A DNA stretch of 64,000 nt from DASWOJ01 sp964242415 (lineage in GTDB: Bacteria; Pseudomonadota; Alphaproteobacteria; Acetobacterales; Acetobacteraceae). A program made the position numbers and the translations under genes. This document shows, in pieces, positions 38,012-45,126 of the stretch. The notes under the pieces are model-generated. The model had not been told where the DNA came from. It worked only from the letters and a program-made list of their open reading frames with translations, and did no database searches. Each line of letters begins with the position of its first letter. The stretch's first letter is position 1. The stretch covers positions 102,674 to 166,673 of the forward strand of contig CAXTAT010000009.1 in NCBI GenBank assembly GCA_964242415.1, given 5' to 3'.

Positions 38012-39160
38012 ATGACGTCTTGGGCTGACGGCGCGCTGCACAGTCCGCGCACGGGGTGGCCCTTGCTGGCCGACAGCCCGCACTCGGTCGCTGCCGATGG
38101 TGAGCGATGGCCGGTGCTGGAGGGCATCCCCTTCCTGCGGGACGACCGTCGCTCCCTGGCCGACGCCGCCCTCGCCGCGCTGGATGGCGGCGATGCGGTG
38201 TCCGCGCTGGTTCTGCTGCTTGGCGACCAGGACAACTGGGCGCGCACCCCGCCGCCTGACGAGGCTGCCCGGCACGCCCTGTTGCGGGACGCGGACCGTC
38301 TGACCTTTCGTGACGCGATGGACCGGCTGGCCTTCGGCCCCGTCGGCACCTATTTCGCCCACCGCTGGTCCGATCCCACGTTCCTGTCCGGCCTGGCCCT
38401 GGCGGAGGCACACTGGACGGCCCCGGGCCGGGTGTTCGAGCTGGCGTGCGGGGCCGGGCACTATTTGCGGGAGTTCGCCCGGGTCGCGCCGGGGGTGTGC
38501 GGCGCGGACATCGTGTTCGCCAAGCTTTGGCTGGCCCGGCGTTACGTCGCGCCCCACGCGCAGCTTGTGTGCTTCGACGCGGCGGCACCTTGGCCGCTGG
38601 CTGCTGCTTCGGCCGACATGGTGTTCTGCCACGACGCCTTCTACTTCCTGCCAGATAAGCCGCATGTGGCCGCGGAGATGCTGCGCGTGGCCGGGCGGGG
38701 CCGTGTGCTGGTCGGGCACGCGCACAATGCCTTGGTGGACAACCTGTCCGCCGGCAGCCCGATGCCGCCGGCCGGTTACACCGCCCTGTTCGGCACGCCG
38801 CTGCTGTATGACGATCGGGAGCTGACGCAGGCGCTGGTCGAGGGCCGCGCACCGGCGCCGGTCACGGCGGACGACGTTGCGGATGCGCCTGCCGTCGCCT
38901 GGGCGACTGGACCGGAGGCACCGCGCGCTGTCACCGGCGGCTTGGCCGTGCCGCCGCCGGGCGCGCCGCTGCAACGCAATCCGCTGTATGCCGGAGAAGA
39001 AATCCGCTGGCCGTCCGACCGCTATGAGCGCGAGTATGGCCCGCTCGCCACCTACCCGCTGCACGCCGAGGGGCCGGTGACGGCTGTGGCCGGCTCGGAC
39101 GCCGTGACCGATGCCCTGGCCCGGCGCCGGGTGCTGCTGGACCTGCCGGCGTCATGGTAG
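38012..39160 (+). CDS. Class I SAM-dependent methyltransferase
   Basis: This 382-residue protein has an N-terminal segment resembling a Trm112-like domain without its cysteines (LHSPRTGWPLLAD, WPVLEGIPFLRDD). A Rossmann methyltransferase core follows: motif I VFELACGAGHYLREFA, and motif IV-like ASADMVFCHDAFYFLPD. The C-terminal extension of about 130 residues (ADDVADAPAVAWATG, EEIRWPSDRYEREYGPL) is unrecognised. The substrate is unknown; sugar, cyclitol or amine methylation would fit the neighbours. It is 10 nt after the HD gene and 10 nt before the dehydrogenase gene. Confidence 0.82.
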   Translation: MTSWADGALHSPRTGWPLLADSPHSVAADGERWPVLEGIPFLRDDRRSLADAALAALDGGDAVSALVLLLGDQDNWARTPPPDEAARHALLRDADRLTFRDAMDRLAFGPVGTYFAHRWSDPTFLSGLALAEAHWTAPGRVFELACGAGHYLREFARVAPGVCGADIVFAKLWLARRYVAPHAQLVCFDAAAPWPLAAASADMVFCHDAFYFLPDKPHVAAEMLRVAGRGRVLVGHAHNALVDNLSAGSPMPPAGYTALFGTPLLYDDRELTQALVEGRAPAPVTADDVADAPAVAWATGPEAPRAVTGGLAVPPPGAPLQRNPLYAGEEIRWPSDRYEREYGPLATYPLHAEGPVTAVAGSDAVTDALARRRVLLDLPASW

Positions 39161-39170
39161 GGGCGGCGTC

Positions 39171-40214
39171 ATGGTAGAATTGGGCAAGCTGGGCTGGGGC
39201 ATCGCCGGCTGCGGCTGGGTGGCGCGGGACTATGTCGGCCCGGCCATACAAGCGTCCAGCAACGGCCAGGTCGCTGCCCTGCATGACCCGAACCCCGGCA
39301 ACCTGCGCCAGGCCGCCTCGCTGTTCGGCGCCCCGGCCCATGCGGACCTGGACGCGTTCCTGGCCACGCCTGGCCTGGGAGCGGTCTATGTCGCCGCGCC
39401 CAACCATGTGCACCGGCCCCTGGTGGAGGCTGCCGCCCGTGCCGGGCTGCCGGTGCTGTGCGAGAAGCCGATGGCAACCACCCTGGCCGACGCCCAGGCG
39501 ATGGTGGACGCCTGCGCCCGGGCTGGCGTGCTGTATGCCACCGCGTTCGACCAGCGGTTCCATGCCGCGCACCGCGCCCTGGCGGCCATGGTGGCGGAGG
39601 GGCGGCTCGGCACCGTGACGGCCATACGCATCGTGTATGCGTGCTGGGTGCCGGCGGACTGGGCCGGTGGCGGCAATCTGGGGGACAACTGGCGCATCGA
39701 CCCGCACCGGGCCGGCGGTGGTGCGCTGATGGACCTGGCGCCGCATGGGCTGGACCTGTCGTCCTACCTGCTGAACGAGCCGCTGGTCGAGGTCGCCGCC
39801 ATCGGCCAGGCCCGCGTGCACCATTACGGCGTGGAGGACGGGGCGCTGCTGATGGCGCGTGCCCGGTCCGGCACGATGGTGCAGATGCATGTCGCCTACA
39901 ATTGCCCGGAGACCCTGCCGCGGCGGCGGCTGGAGGTGGTGGGCACCGCCGGCCAGGCGGTCGCCACCGACACGATGGGCCAGACCGCCGGCGGCACGCT
40001 GGAGTTCATCGATGCCGCCACCGGCGTCACCGAGCCTGTGCCGGTGCCCGACGCGGAACGTTCGCCGTTCCTGAACCAGGTCGAGGCGTTCGCCGATGCT
40101 GTGCTGGGCGGTGCGGGCTTCCCGTTCAGTGGCGCGCATGACCTACATGTTATGGACCTGGTGCTGCGGGCGCAGGCGCAGGCCAAGCCGCCGCAGGTCG
40201 CCGATGCGGCGTGA
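39171..40214 (+). CDS. Gfo/Idh/MocA-family oxidoreductase
   Basis: This 347-residue NAD(P)-dependent sugar or cyclitol dehydrogenase has Rossmann motif GWGIAGCGWVARDY, the hallmark VLCEKPMATTLADAQ with its catalytic Lys, and GGGALMDLAPHGLDLSSY carrying the conserved Asp/His. The family includes inositol 2-dehydrogenase. Lying in an operon with inositol-phosphate synthase and a TIM-barrel isomerase, oxidation of an inositol to an inosose is the obvious hypothesis. The ATG at 39171 lies in the second copy of a short direct repeat; the first copy ends the upstream gene. Confidence 0.88.
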   Translation: MVELGKLGWGIAGCGWVARDYVGPAIQASSNGQVAALHDPNPGNLRQAASLFGAPAHADLDAFLATPGLGAVYVAAPNHVHRPLVEAAARAGLPVLCEKPMATTLADAQAMVDACARAGVLYATAFDQRFHAAHRALAAMVAEGRLGTVTAIRIVYACWVPADWAGGGNLGDNWRIDPHRAGGGALMDLAPHGLDLSSYLLNEPLVEVAAIGQARVHHYGVEDGALLMARARSGTMVQMHVAYNCPETLPRRRLEVVGTAGQAVATDTMGQTAGGTLEFIDAATGVTEPVPVPDAERSPFLNQVEAFADAVLGGAGFPFSGAHDLHVMDLVLRAQAQAKPPQVADAA

Positions 40215-40217
40215 TCG

Positions 40218-40369
40218 CTTCCCCCTCTCCCTCCGGGAGAGGGCCGGGGTGAGGGGGGCTTGGCCACCCGGCGACAGACTGCCGGTGTTGCTGGACCGCG
40301 GCCCCTTATCGGCCAGTGCCGCGCCGCACGACCCCCTCACCCCGGCCCTCTCCCGGAGGGAGAGGGAGC
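40218..40369. repeat. Inverted-repeat MITE-like element (family A), copy 4 (best preserved)
   Basis: The left arm at 40218-40259 and right arm at 40329-40369 form an almost perfect inverted repeat of about 35 bp; each arm also folds on itself (CCCTCTCCC, TCC, GGGAGAGGG). The spacer is about 70 bp. It starts 3 nt after the dehydrogenase stop and ends 13 nt before the YcaO ATG, so its GGAGGGAGAGGGAG run may act as the ribosome-binding region. Confidence 0.8.
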
Positions 40370-40382
40370 AGCAGGCAGGCTT

Positions 40383-41921
40383 ATGACCGTTATTACCCAG
40401 CAGCGTCACCATCTGCCGGCGAGCCTGCCCGACGCGGCGGCCGCCTACATCGCCTCCATGCCGGAGGGCCGCGTCGAGTTGTTCCCGCTGACCCCATTGG
40501 ACCGCACCGGCGTCGCCTGTTGGAATGCCGTGTTCCTCAACGGCGACGGCACGCGCTGGCATGGGGTGGTGCCGCATGGCGTCGGCTATGGGGTGGACGA
40601 CGACGGCGCCATCATCGGCACCACGGGGGAGTTGGCCGAGGCCGTCCACTCCGCCGTCGAGATCCACCGCATGCCCCGGCGCGCGGGCAGCTATAACGCC
40701 CTGCGTGCTGAGGTTGGCCCCCGCGGCGTCGCCGACCCGCTGACGCTCTGCCTGCCCGCTGGCAGCGCCGTCGATGGCGACACCGTGCTGGAGTGGGTGC
40801 CCGCCCACCGCTGGCCCGGCGGCGAGACGGTGTGGCTGCCCATCGACATCGCCGCGTGCTCGGTGGGGGACCTGTCGCCGGGCTACGAGCCGTTCACGAC
40901 GCCGATCACCAACGGGCTGGGCGCGGGGCCGACGCTGGACTTCGCCATCGGGCATGGGCTGCTGGAGCTGCTGCAGCGCGACGGCAACGGCCTGGGCTTC
41001 CGCGCCATGGACCGCGGCATCGCGCTGGATTTGGGCGATGGCCCCGCCGACCCGCGCACCCGCGGCCTGCTGGAGCGCCTGCGCGCCCTGGGCATTGAGC
41101 CGTTGCCGAAGTTCGCCACCACCGAGTTCGGCACCGCCAACGTGTACTGCGTCGGCGCGGAGCGGGACGGGGTGGACGCCGCCTGGCCGATCATGGTGAC
41201 GGCGTGCGGGGAGGCCGCGTCGCTGGACCGCGAGCATGCCCTGCGCAAGGCCACGTTCGAGTACGCCGCCGCCCGGGCGCGGAAGGTGTTCAGCCACGCG
41301 CCGCTGTCCGCCATCGCCGGGATCACGCCGCCGGATTACCTGGACCGCTTCCGCGCCTACCACACCCTGGGCGGCGAGGAGGGCCGCAGCCTGGTTGCCA
41401 TGAGGGAGTGGCTGCGCCTGGACCAGCCGGCGCTGAAGGGGTTGCTGGCCGACACCGTGCTGTCCCGCCGCTCGACGCAGCGGTTCGACGAACTGCCGAC
41501 CTGGGACGGCCCGCTGTCCGGCACTGGCCTAGTGCAGGAATTGGCGCGGCGCTTCGCCGGGGCTGGCATGGAGGTCCTCTACGTCGATTTCTCCCCGCCG
41601 GGCGCAGGGGATGTCTATGTCGTAAAAGCCGTCGTGCCGGGGCTGGAGGTGGAGACCATGAGCTACCACCGCATCGGCGAGCGCGGCGTCCGCAAGCTGA
41701 TGGAGCGCGGCAGCCCGCTGGCCGGCCTGGGTGCGCCGCCGCCCGGCGCGGCTCCGGTCCGCCTGCCCCCTGGCGCTGCGGAGCGGCTGGGTGGCGCGGC
41801 CTGGCTGGATGTGGCGGCGGTGGACCGCATCGTCGGTGCGCTGTACCCGCTGTATCGTGAACCCGAGGTCCATAGCGCGCCGATCTCGATGGAGCAGCCC
41901 GGCTTGCTTCACGCGACATGA
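40383..41921 (+). CDS. YcaO-domain protein
   Basis: This 512-residue protein carries the YcaO ATP-binding fold. The first helix motif is in ELAEAVHSAVEIHRM; the central one is ITNGLGAGPTLDFAIGHGLL followed by ELLQRD (residues 195-200), where most YcaO proteins have ELIERD. A late VVKAVVPGLEVETMSYHR block matches the conserved C-terminal region. There is no PxPxP tail. YcaO enzymes use ATP to activate amide oxygens for azoline, amidine or thioamide formation. No precursor peptide, E1-like partner or TfuA gene is visible. The C-terminal 90 residues are unrecognised. It overlaps the next gene by 4 nt. Confidence 0.85.
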   Translation: MTVITQQRHHLPASLPDAAAAYIASMPEGRVELFPLTPLDRTGVACWNAVFLNGDGTRWHGVVPHGVGYGVDDDGAIIGTTGELAEAVHSAVEIHRMPRRAGSYNALRAEVGPRGVADPLTLCLPAGSAVDGDTVLEWVPAHRWPGGETVWLPIDIAACSVGDLSPGYEPFTTPITNGLGAGPTLDFAIGHGLLELLQRDGNGLGFRAMDRGIALDLGDGPADPRTRGLLERLRALGIEPLPKFATTEFGTANVYCVGAERDGVDAAWPIMVTACGEAASLDREHALRKATFEYAAARARKVFSHAPLSAIAGITPPDYLDRFRAYHTLGGEEGRSLVAMREWLRLDQPALKGLLADTVLSRRSTQRFDELPTWDGPLSGTGLVQELARRFAGAGMEVLYVDFSPPGAGDVYVVKAVVPGLEVETMSYHRIGERGVRKLMERGSPLAGLGAPPPGAAPVRLPPGAAERLGGAAWLDVAAVDRIVGALYPLYREPEVHSAPISMEQPGLLHAT

Positions 41922-42751
41922 CGTTGCGCTTCGCCTACAACACCAACGGCGCGGCCAACCACCGGCTGGACGACGCCTTGGCCCTGATCGCCGACGCCGG
42001 GTATGACGGCGTGGCGCTGACGTTGGACATCCATCACCTGGACCCTTTCGCGCCTGACTTCCCCTCGGCCCGGCGGCGGCTTGCGGCGCGGTTGCGGCAG
42101 CTTGGGCTGGGCTGCGTGGTGGAGACTGGTGCGCGTTTCCTGCTGGACCCCCGCGCCAAGCACGAGCCGACCTTGCTGACCGCCGATCCCGCCGGCCGCG
42201 CCCGCCGGGTCGAGTTCCTGTCCCGTGCGCTGGAGGTGGCGGCCGACACCGGCGCCGACGCCATGTCGTTCTGGGCCGGCGTGCCGAAGCCCGGCGTGCC
42301 GGCTGTGGATGCCCGGGCCTGGCTGTGCGACGGCGCCGGACAGGTTGCCCGCCGGGCGGAGGCGCTCGGCACGACGGCGGCGCTGGAGCCGGAGCCGGGC
42401 ATGCTGGTCGAGACGGTGGACGATTGGGCCGCCCTGGTGCTGCCTGGGGCCATCCCCGGCCTGCGCCTGGCGCTGGACACCGGGCACTGCATCGTCACGG
42501 GGGAGCGCGACCCGGCGGCGGCGGTGCGCGAGTTCGCGCCGCACCTCGGCACGGTGTCCATCGAGGACATGAAGCGCGGCGTCCACGTCCACCTGCCGTT
42601 CGGCGAGGGCGACATGGACGTGCCCGGCGTGCTGCGCGCGCTGGACGCGGTTGGGTTCGGCAAGCTGGTCTGCGTGGAGATGTCGCGCGAGAGCCACCGG
42701 GCCGACACGATGATCCCGGCGTCGCTGGCCTATCTGAAGGCTGCCGCATGA
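41918..42751 (+). CDS. TIM-barrel sugar-phosphate isomerase/epimerase (AP endonuclease 2 fold)
   Basis: This 277-residue protein shares ATGA with the YcaO stop. It opens LRFAYNTNGAANHRLDDALA, then DAGYDGVALTLDIHHLDP, and has metal-ligand regions in TTAALEPEPGMLVETVDD, LRLALDTGHCIVTGE, VSIEDMKRGVHVHLPFGEGD and VCVEMSRESHRAD, the Glu-Asp-His-Glu set of xylose-isomerase-like enzymes. Related proteins include IolE/IolI (inosose dehydratase, isomerase) and EboE. Together with the dehydrogenase it could isomerise an inosose or ketosugar; specificity is not readable. Confidence 0.86.
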   Translation: MTLRFAYNTNGAANHRLDDALALIADAGYDGVALTLDIHHLDPFAPDFPSARRRLAARLRQLGLGCVVETGARFLLDPRAKHEPTLLTADPAGRARRVEFLSRALEVAADTGADAMSFWAGVPKPGVPAVDARAWLCDGAGQVARRAEALGTTAALEPEPGMLVETVDDWAALVLPGAIPGLRLALDTGHCIVTGERDPAAAVREFAPHLGTVSIEDMKRGVHVHLPFGEGDMDVPGVLRALDAVGFGKLVCVEMSRESHRADTMIPASLAYLKAAA

Positions 42752-42828
42752 CCTTCGCTACCTGCAGCCTTTTTTCCCGCGCCGCCGTCCCCGAGGCAGC
42801 GCGACCGCACATGATGCTGGAGCCGCAC

Positions 42829-43015
42829 TGGCTCCCTCTCCCTCCGGGCTTGGGCCGTGAAACGGACCAAGGCTGGGGTGAGGGAAGCCGCGGGGGCCAT
42901 GCCCTGCCTGCTTGGAAGCAAATCTCGTGCTTGATCGGGCGAGTCTGGCCCTTACCGCCTCCCTCACCCCGGCCTTGGTCCGTTTCACGGCCCAAGCCCG
43001 AAGGGAGAGGGAGCA
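42829..43015. repeat. Family A element, copy 5, with extended hairpin variant
   Basis: Arms at 42829-42887 and 42958-43015 are inverted copies of about 56 bp. They keep the outer CTCCCTCTCCC and GGGGTGAGGGA blocks but replace the usual CCGGGAGAGGG stem by a different stem, CTTGGGCCGT-GAA-ACGGACCAAG. So the hairpin is kept with unrelated bases. The element fills most of the 286-bp gap between the isomerase and GT4 genes and ends 22 nt before the GT4 ATG. Confidence 0.78.
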
Positions 43016-43037
43016 GGCAGCGCAGGGAGCAGCCGGC

Positions 43038-44258
43038 ATGAGGGTCTGTTTTGTCAGCCGCCGCTTTTTCCCCGCCATATCGGGCATGAGCGTCTATGCG
43101 CTGAACCTGCTGCGCGAGTTGGCCGCCGCCGGGCACGATGTCACGATGTTCAGCCAGTATCGCGGCGACGATTTCGGCCGCCGCGTGTATGGCGGCGGCC
43201 CCCCGCCCGAGGTCCCCGGCGTCCGCGTCATCGGCATGGAGCAGTTGGGCGAGCAGGAGACCGGCGACTTCGAGCGCGACATAGCCGCCATGGTGGAGGC
43301 CATCGTCGCCGAGCACCGCCGCCAGCCGTTCGACGTGCTGCACGCCCAGTATGGCTATCCCTGCGGCTGGATGGTGCTGGAGGCGTCGCGCCTCATCGCC
43401 ATCCCCACGGTGGTCTCCATCCAGGGCGGCGACGGCCACTGGGTCGGAAGCTGCTGCGAGACGCACCGCCTGGCGATGACCCGCGTGCTGGACCACGCCA
43501 ACCGGGTGCTGATCGGCTGCCCGTCGTTCCGCGAGGAGGTGGTGCAGCGGCTGGGCACCGATCCCGCGCGCCTGACGATCGTGCCCGGCGCGGTGGATGT
43601 GCAGCGCTTCACCCCAGGCCCGGCCCGCGCGGACGGCGAGGTGCCGGTCCTGCTGTATCACGGCCGCGTGGATGCGCGGAAAGGCGTGCTGGACCTGCTG
43701 GACGCCGCGCGGCAACTGCGGGAGGGCGGGGACCGGTTCAGGCTGCTGATCTCCGGCATCGGCCCGACCTACGACGAGACAGCGGCCAGCATCCCGTTGA
43801 TGGGCCTGCAGGACCAGGTCCGCATGACCGGCTACGTCGATTACGAGGACGTGCCCGAGGTGTACTGGCAGGCCGACATCTTCGTCTCCCCGACCTACGC
43901 CGAGGGTTTCAGCAACACCATCCTGGAGGCGATGGCCAGCCGCCTGGCCGTCGTGTCCTGCCGCAGCGTCGGTGTGGTCGATTGCATCCGCGACGGCGAG
44001 AACGGCCTGCTCACCGAACCCGGCGACCGCGATGGCCTGGCCGACGCTCTGCGCCGGGTACTGCGCGACCCCTTGCTGCGCCATCGGCTGGCCGGGGCTG
44101 GGCTGGAGGAGTGCCGGGGGGTGTATTCCTGGGCCAAGGTCGGGCGGCAGATCATGGACGTGTATGCCGCGGTCGCCGGCCAGGCGCCGGACCTGTCCTG
44201 GTCTCCGGACCTGCCGGTGACGCCTTGCCGGTTCCGGGCCGAGCCGCATTTGCTGTAG
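43038..44258 (+). CDS. Glycosyltransferase family 4 (MshA-like context)
   Basis: This 406-residue GT-B enzyme has RVCFVSRRFFPAISGMSVYA (acceptor glycine loop), HAQYGYPCGWMVLEA, VSIQGGDGHWVG, VVPGAVDVQRFTPG-type donor-domain entry (IVPGAVDVQRFTPGPA), YHGRVDARKGVLDLLDAAR, and E-x7-E in YAEGFSNTILEAMA. The following PIG-L deacetylase begins directly after its stop. GT4 followed by PIG-L with an inositol-phosphate synthase recalls MshA/MshB of mycothiol synthesis, where GlcNAc is placed on inositol-phosphate and then deacetylated. The parallel is inference. Confidence 0.88.
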   Translation: MRVCFVSRRFFPAISGMSVYALNLLRELAAAGHDVTMFSQYRGDDFGRRVYGGGPPPEVPGVRVIGMEQLGEQETGDFERDIAAMVEAIVAEHRRQPFDVLHAQYGYPCGWMVLEASRLIAIPTVVSIQGGDGHWVGSCCETHRLAMTRVLDHANRVLIGCPSFREEVVQRLGTDPARLTIVPGAVDVQRFTPGPARADGEVPVLLYHGRVDARKGVLDLLDAARQLREGGDRFRLLISGIGPTYDETAASIPLMGLQDQVRMTGYVDYEDVPEVYWQADIFVSPTYAEGFSNTILEAMASRLAVVSCRSVGVVDCIRDGENGLLTEPGDRDGLADALRRVLRDPLLRHRLAGAGLEECRGVYSWAKVGRQIMDVYAAVAGQAPDLSWSPDLPVTPCRFRAEPHLL

Positions 44259-45077
44259 ATGCAGACTGTTCTGGCCCTCTCTCCGCACCTGGACGACGCC
44301 GCCTTCTCCTGCGGCGGGCTGCTGGCGGTGCTGGCCGACGCCGGGTGGCGCGTGGTGATGGCGACGGCGTTCACCCGCAGCGTGCCGGACCCGGTTGGAT
44401 TCGCTCTGGCGTGCCAGACCGACAAGGGCCTGGCGCCGGAGGTGGACTACATGGCGCTGCGCCGGGCGGAGGACGCGGCGGCGGCGGCGATCCTGGGCGT
44501 GGCCGATGTGCGCTGGCTCGATCTTCTGGAGGCGCCGCACCGCGGCTACGACTCGGCCCCGGCGTTGTTTGGGCCTGTCCTGGACGGCGACGGCGTCTGG
44601 CAGCCCTTGGCGGAGCGGCTGCGCGGCATGCTGGCCGAGCTGCAACCGGCGCTTGTGCTGGCACCGCAGGGACTTGGGGATCATGTGGACCACCGGCAGA
44701 TGATACGCGCCGTGCTGGCGGCCGGAGCCGGGCAGCCGCTTGCCTTCTACCGCGACACGCCTTACGCGCTCCGCAACCCTGGTGCGGTTCCGGACACCGG
44801 GGTTGCGGAGTACGGTCGCTGCACGGCTGGGATTGCGGCGGGGCTGGACCGCAAGGTCGCGGCAAGCTGCGCCTACGCCAGCCAGGTCGGCTTTCAGTTC
44901 GGCGGGCCGGCCGCCGCGGGGCGGGCCTTGCGGGCGTTTGCGGCGGCGGAGGGCGGCGGTGTGCCGGCGGAGCGGTTTTTGGGCGTCTCGCCCGGGGTGT
45001 TGACGTTGTTGGAGGGCGTGGCGTTGGAGGGCGTGGCGCCTTTGCGGCGGACGGGCCATCAGGCAGCCACATTGTAG
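44259..45077 (+). CDS. PIG-L/MshB-family N-deacetylase
   Basis: This 272-residue zinc hydrolase has LALSPHLDDAAFSCGGLLAV, where the usual HPDD is HLDD (the His and Asp ligands are kept), and the third-ligand motif GDHVDHRQMIRAVL. A mid segment MALRRAEDAAAAAILG is also typical. The family removes N-acetyl groups from GlcNAc-linked glycolipids or GlcNAc-inositol. The ATG directly abuts the GT4 stop, a strong sign of coupled function. The C-terminal 80 residues lack recognisable features. Confidence 0.88.
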   Translation: MQTVLALSPHLDDAAFSCGGLLAVLADAGWRVVMATAFTRSVPDPVGFALACQTDKGLAPEVDYMALRRAEDAAAAAILGVADVRWLDLLEAPHRGYDSAPALFGPVLDGDGVWQPLAERLRGMLAELQPALVLAPQGLGDHVDHRQMIRAVLAAGAGQPLAFYRDTPYALRNPGAVPDTGVAEYGRCTAGIAAGLDRKVAASCAYASQVGFQFGGPAAAGRALRAFAAAEGGGVPAERFLGVSPGVLTLLEGVALEGVAPLRRTGHQAATL

Positions 45078-45126
45078 GAGTTTATTCGTTGCTGTCCTTT
45101 CCTCCTGGGTTCAGGCCGCACCGTCA

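Noticed and set aside
35880..42751. Assignment to the ebo cluster or to an inositol catabolism operon
   Set aside because: The TIM-barrel protein resembles EboE or IolE, but EboA-D/F and IolB/C/D genes are absent.
42495..45059. 854-codon minus-strand frame across the isomerase, GT4 and PIG-L genes
   Set aside because: It crosses three well-supported genes and a repeat, with no recognisable domain.
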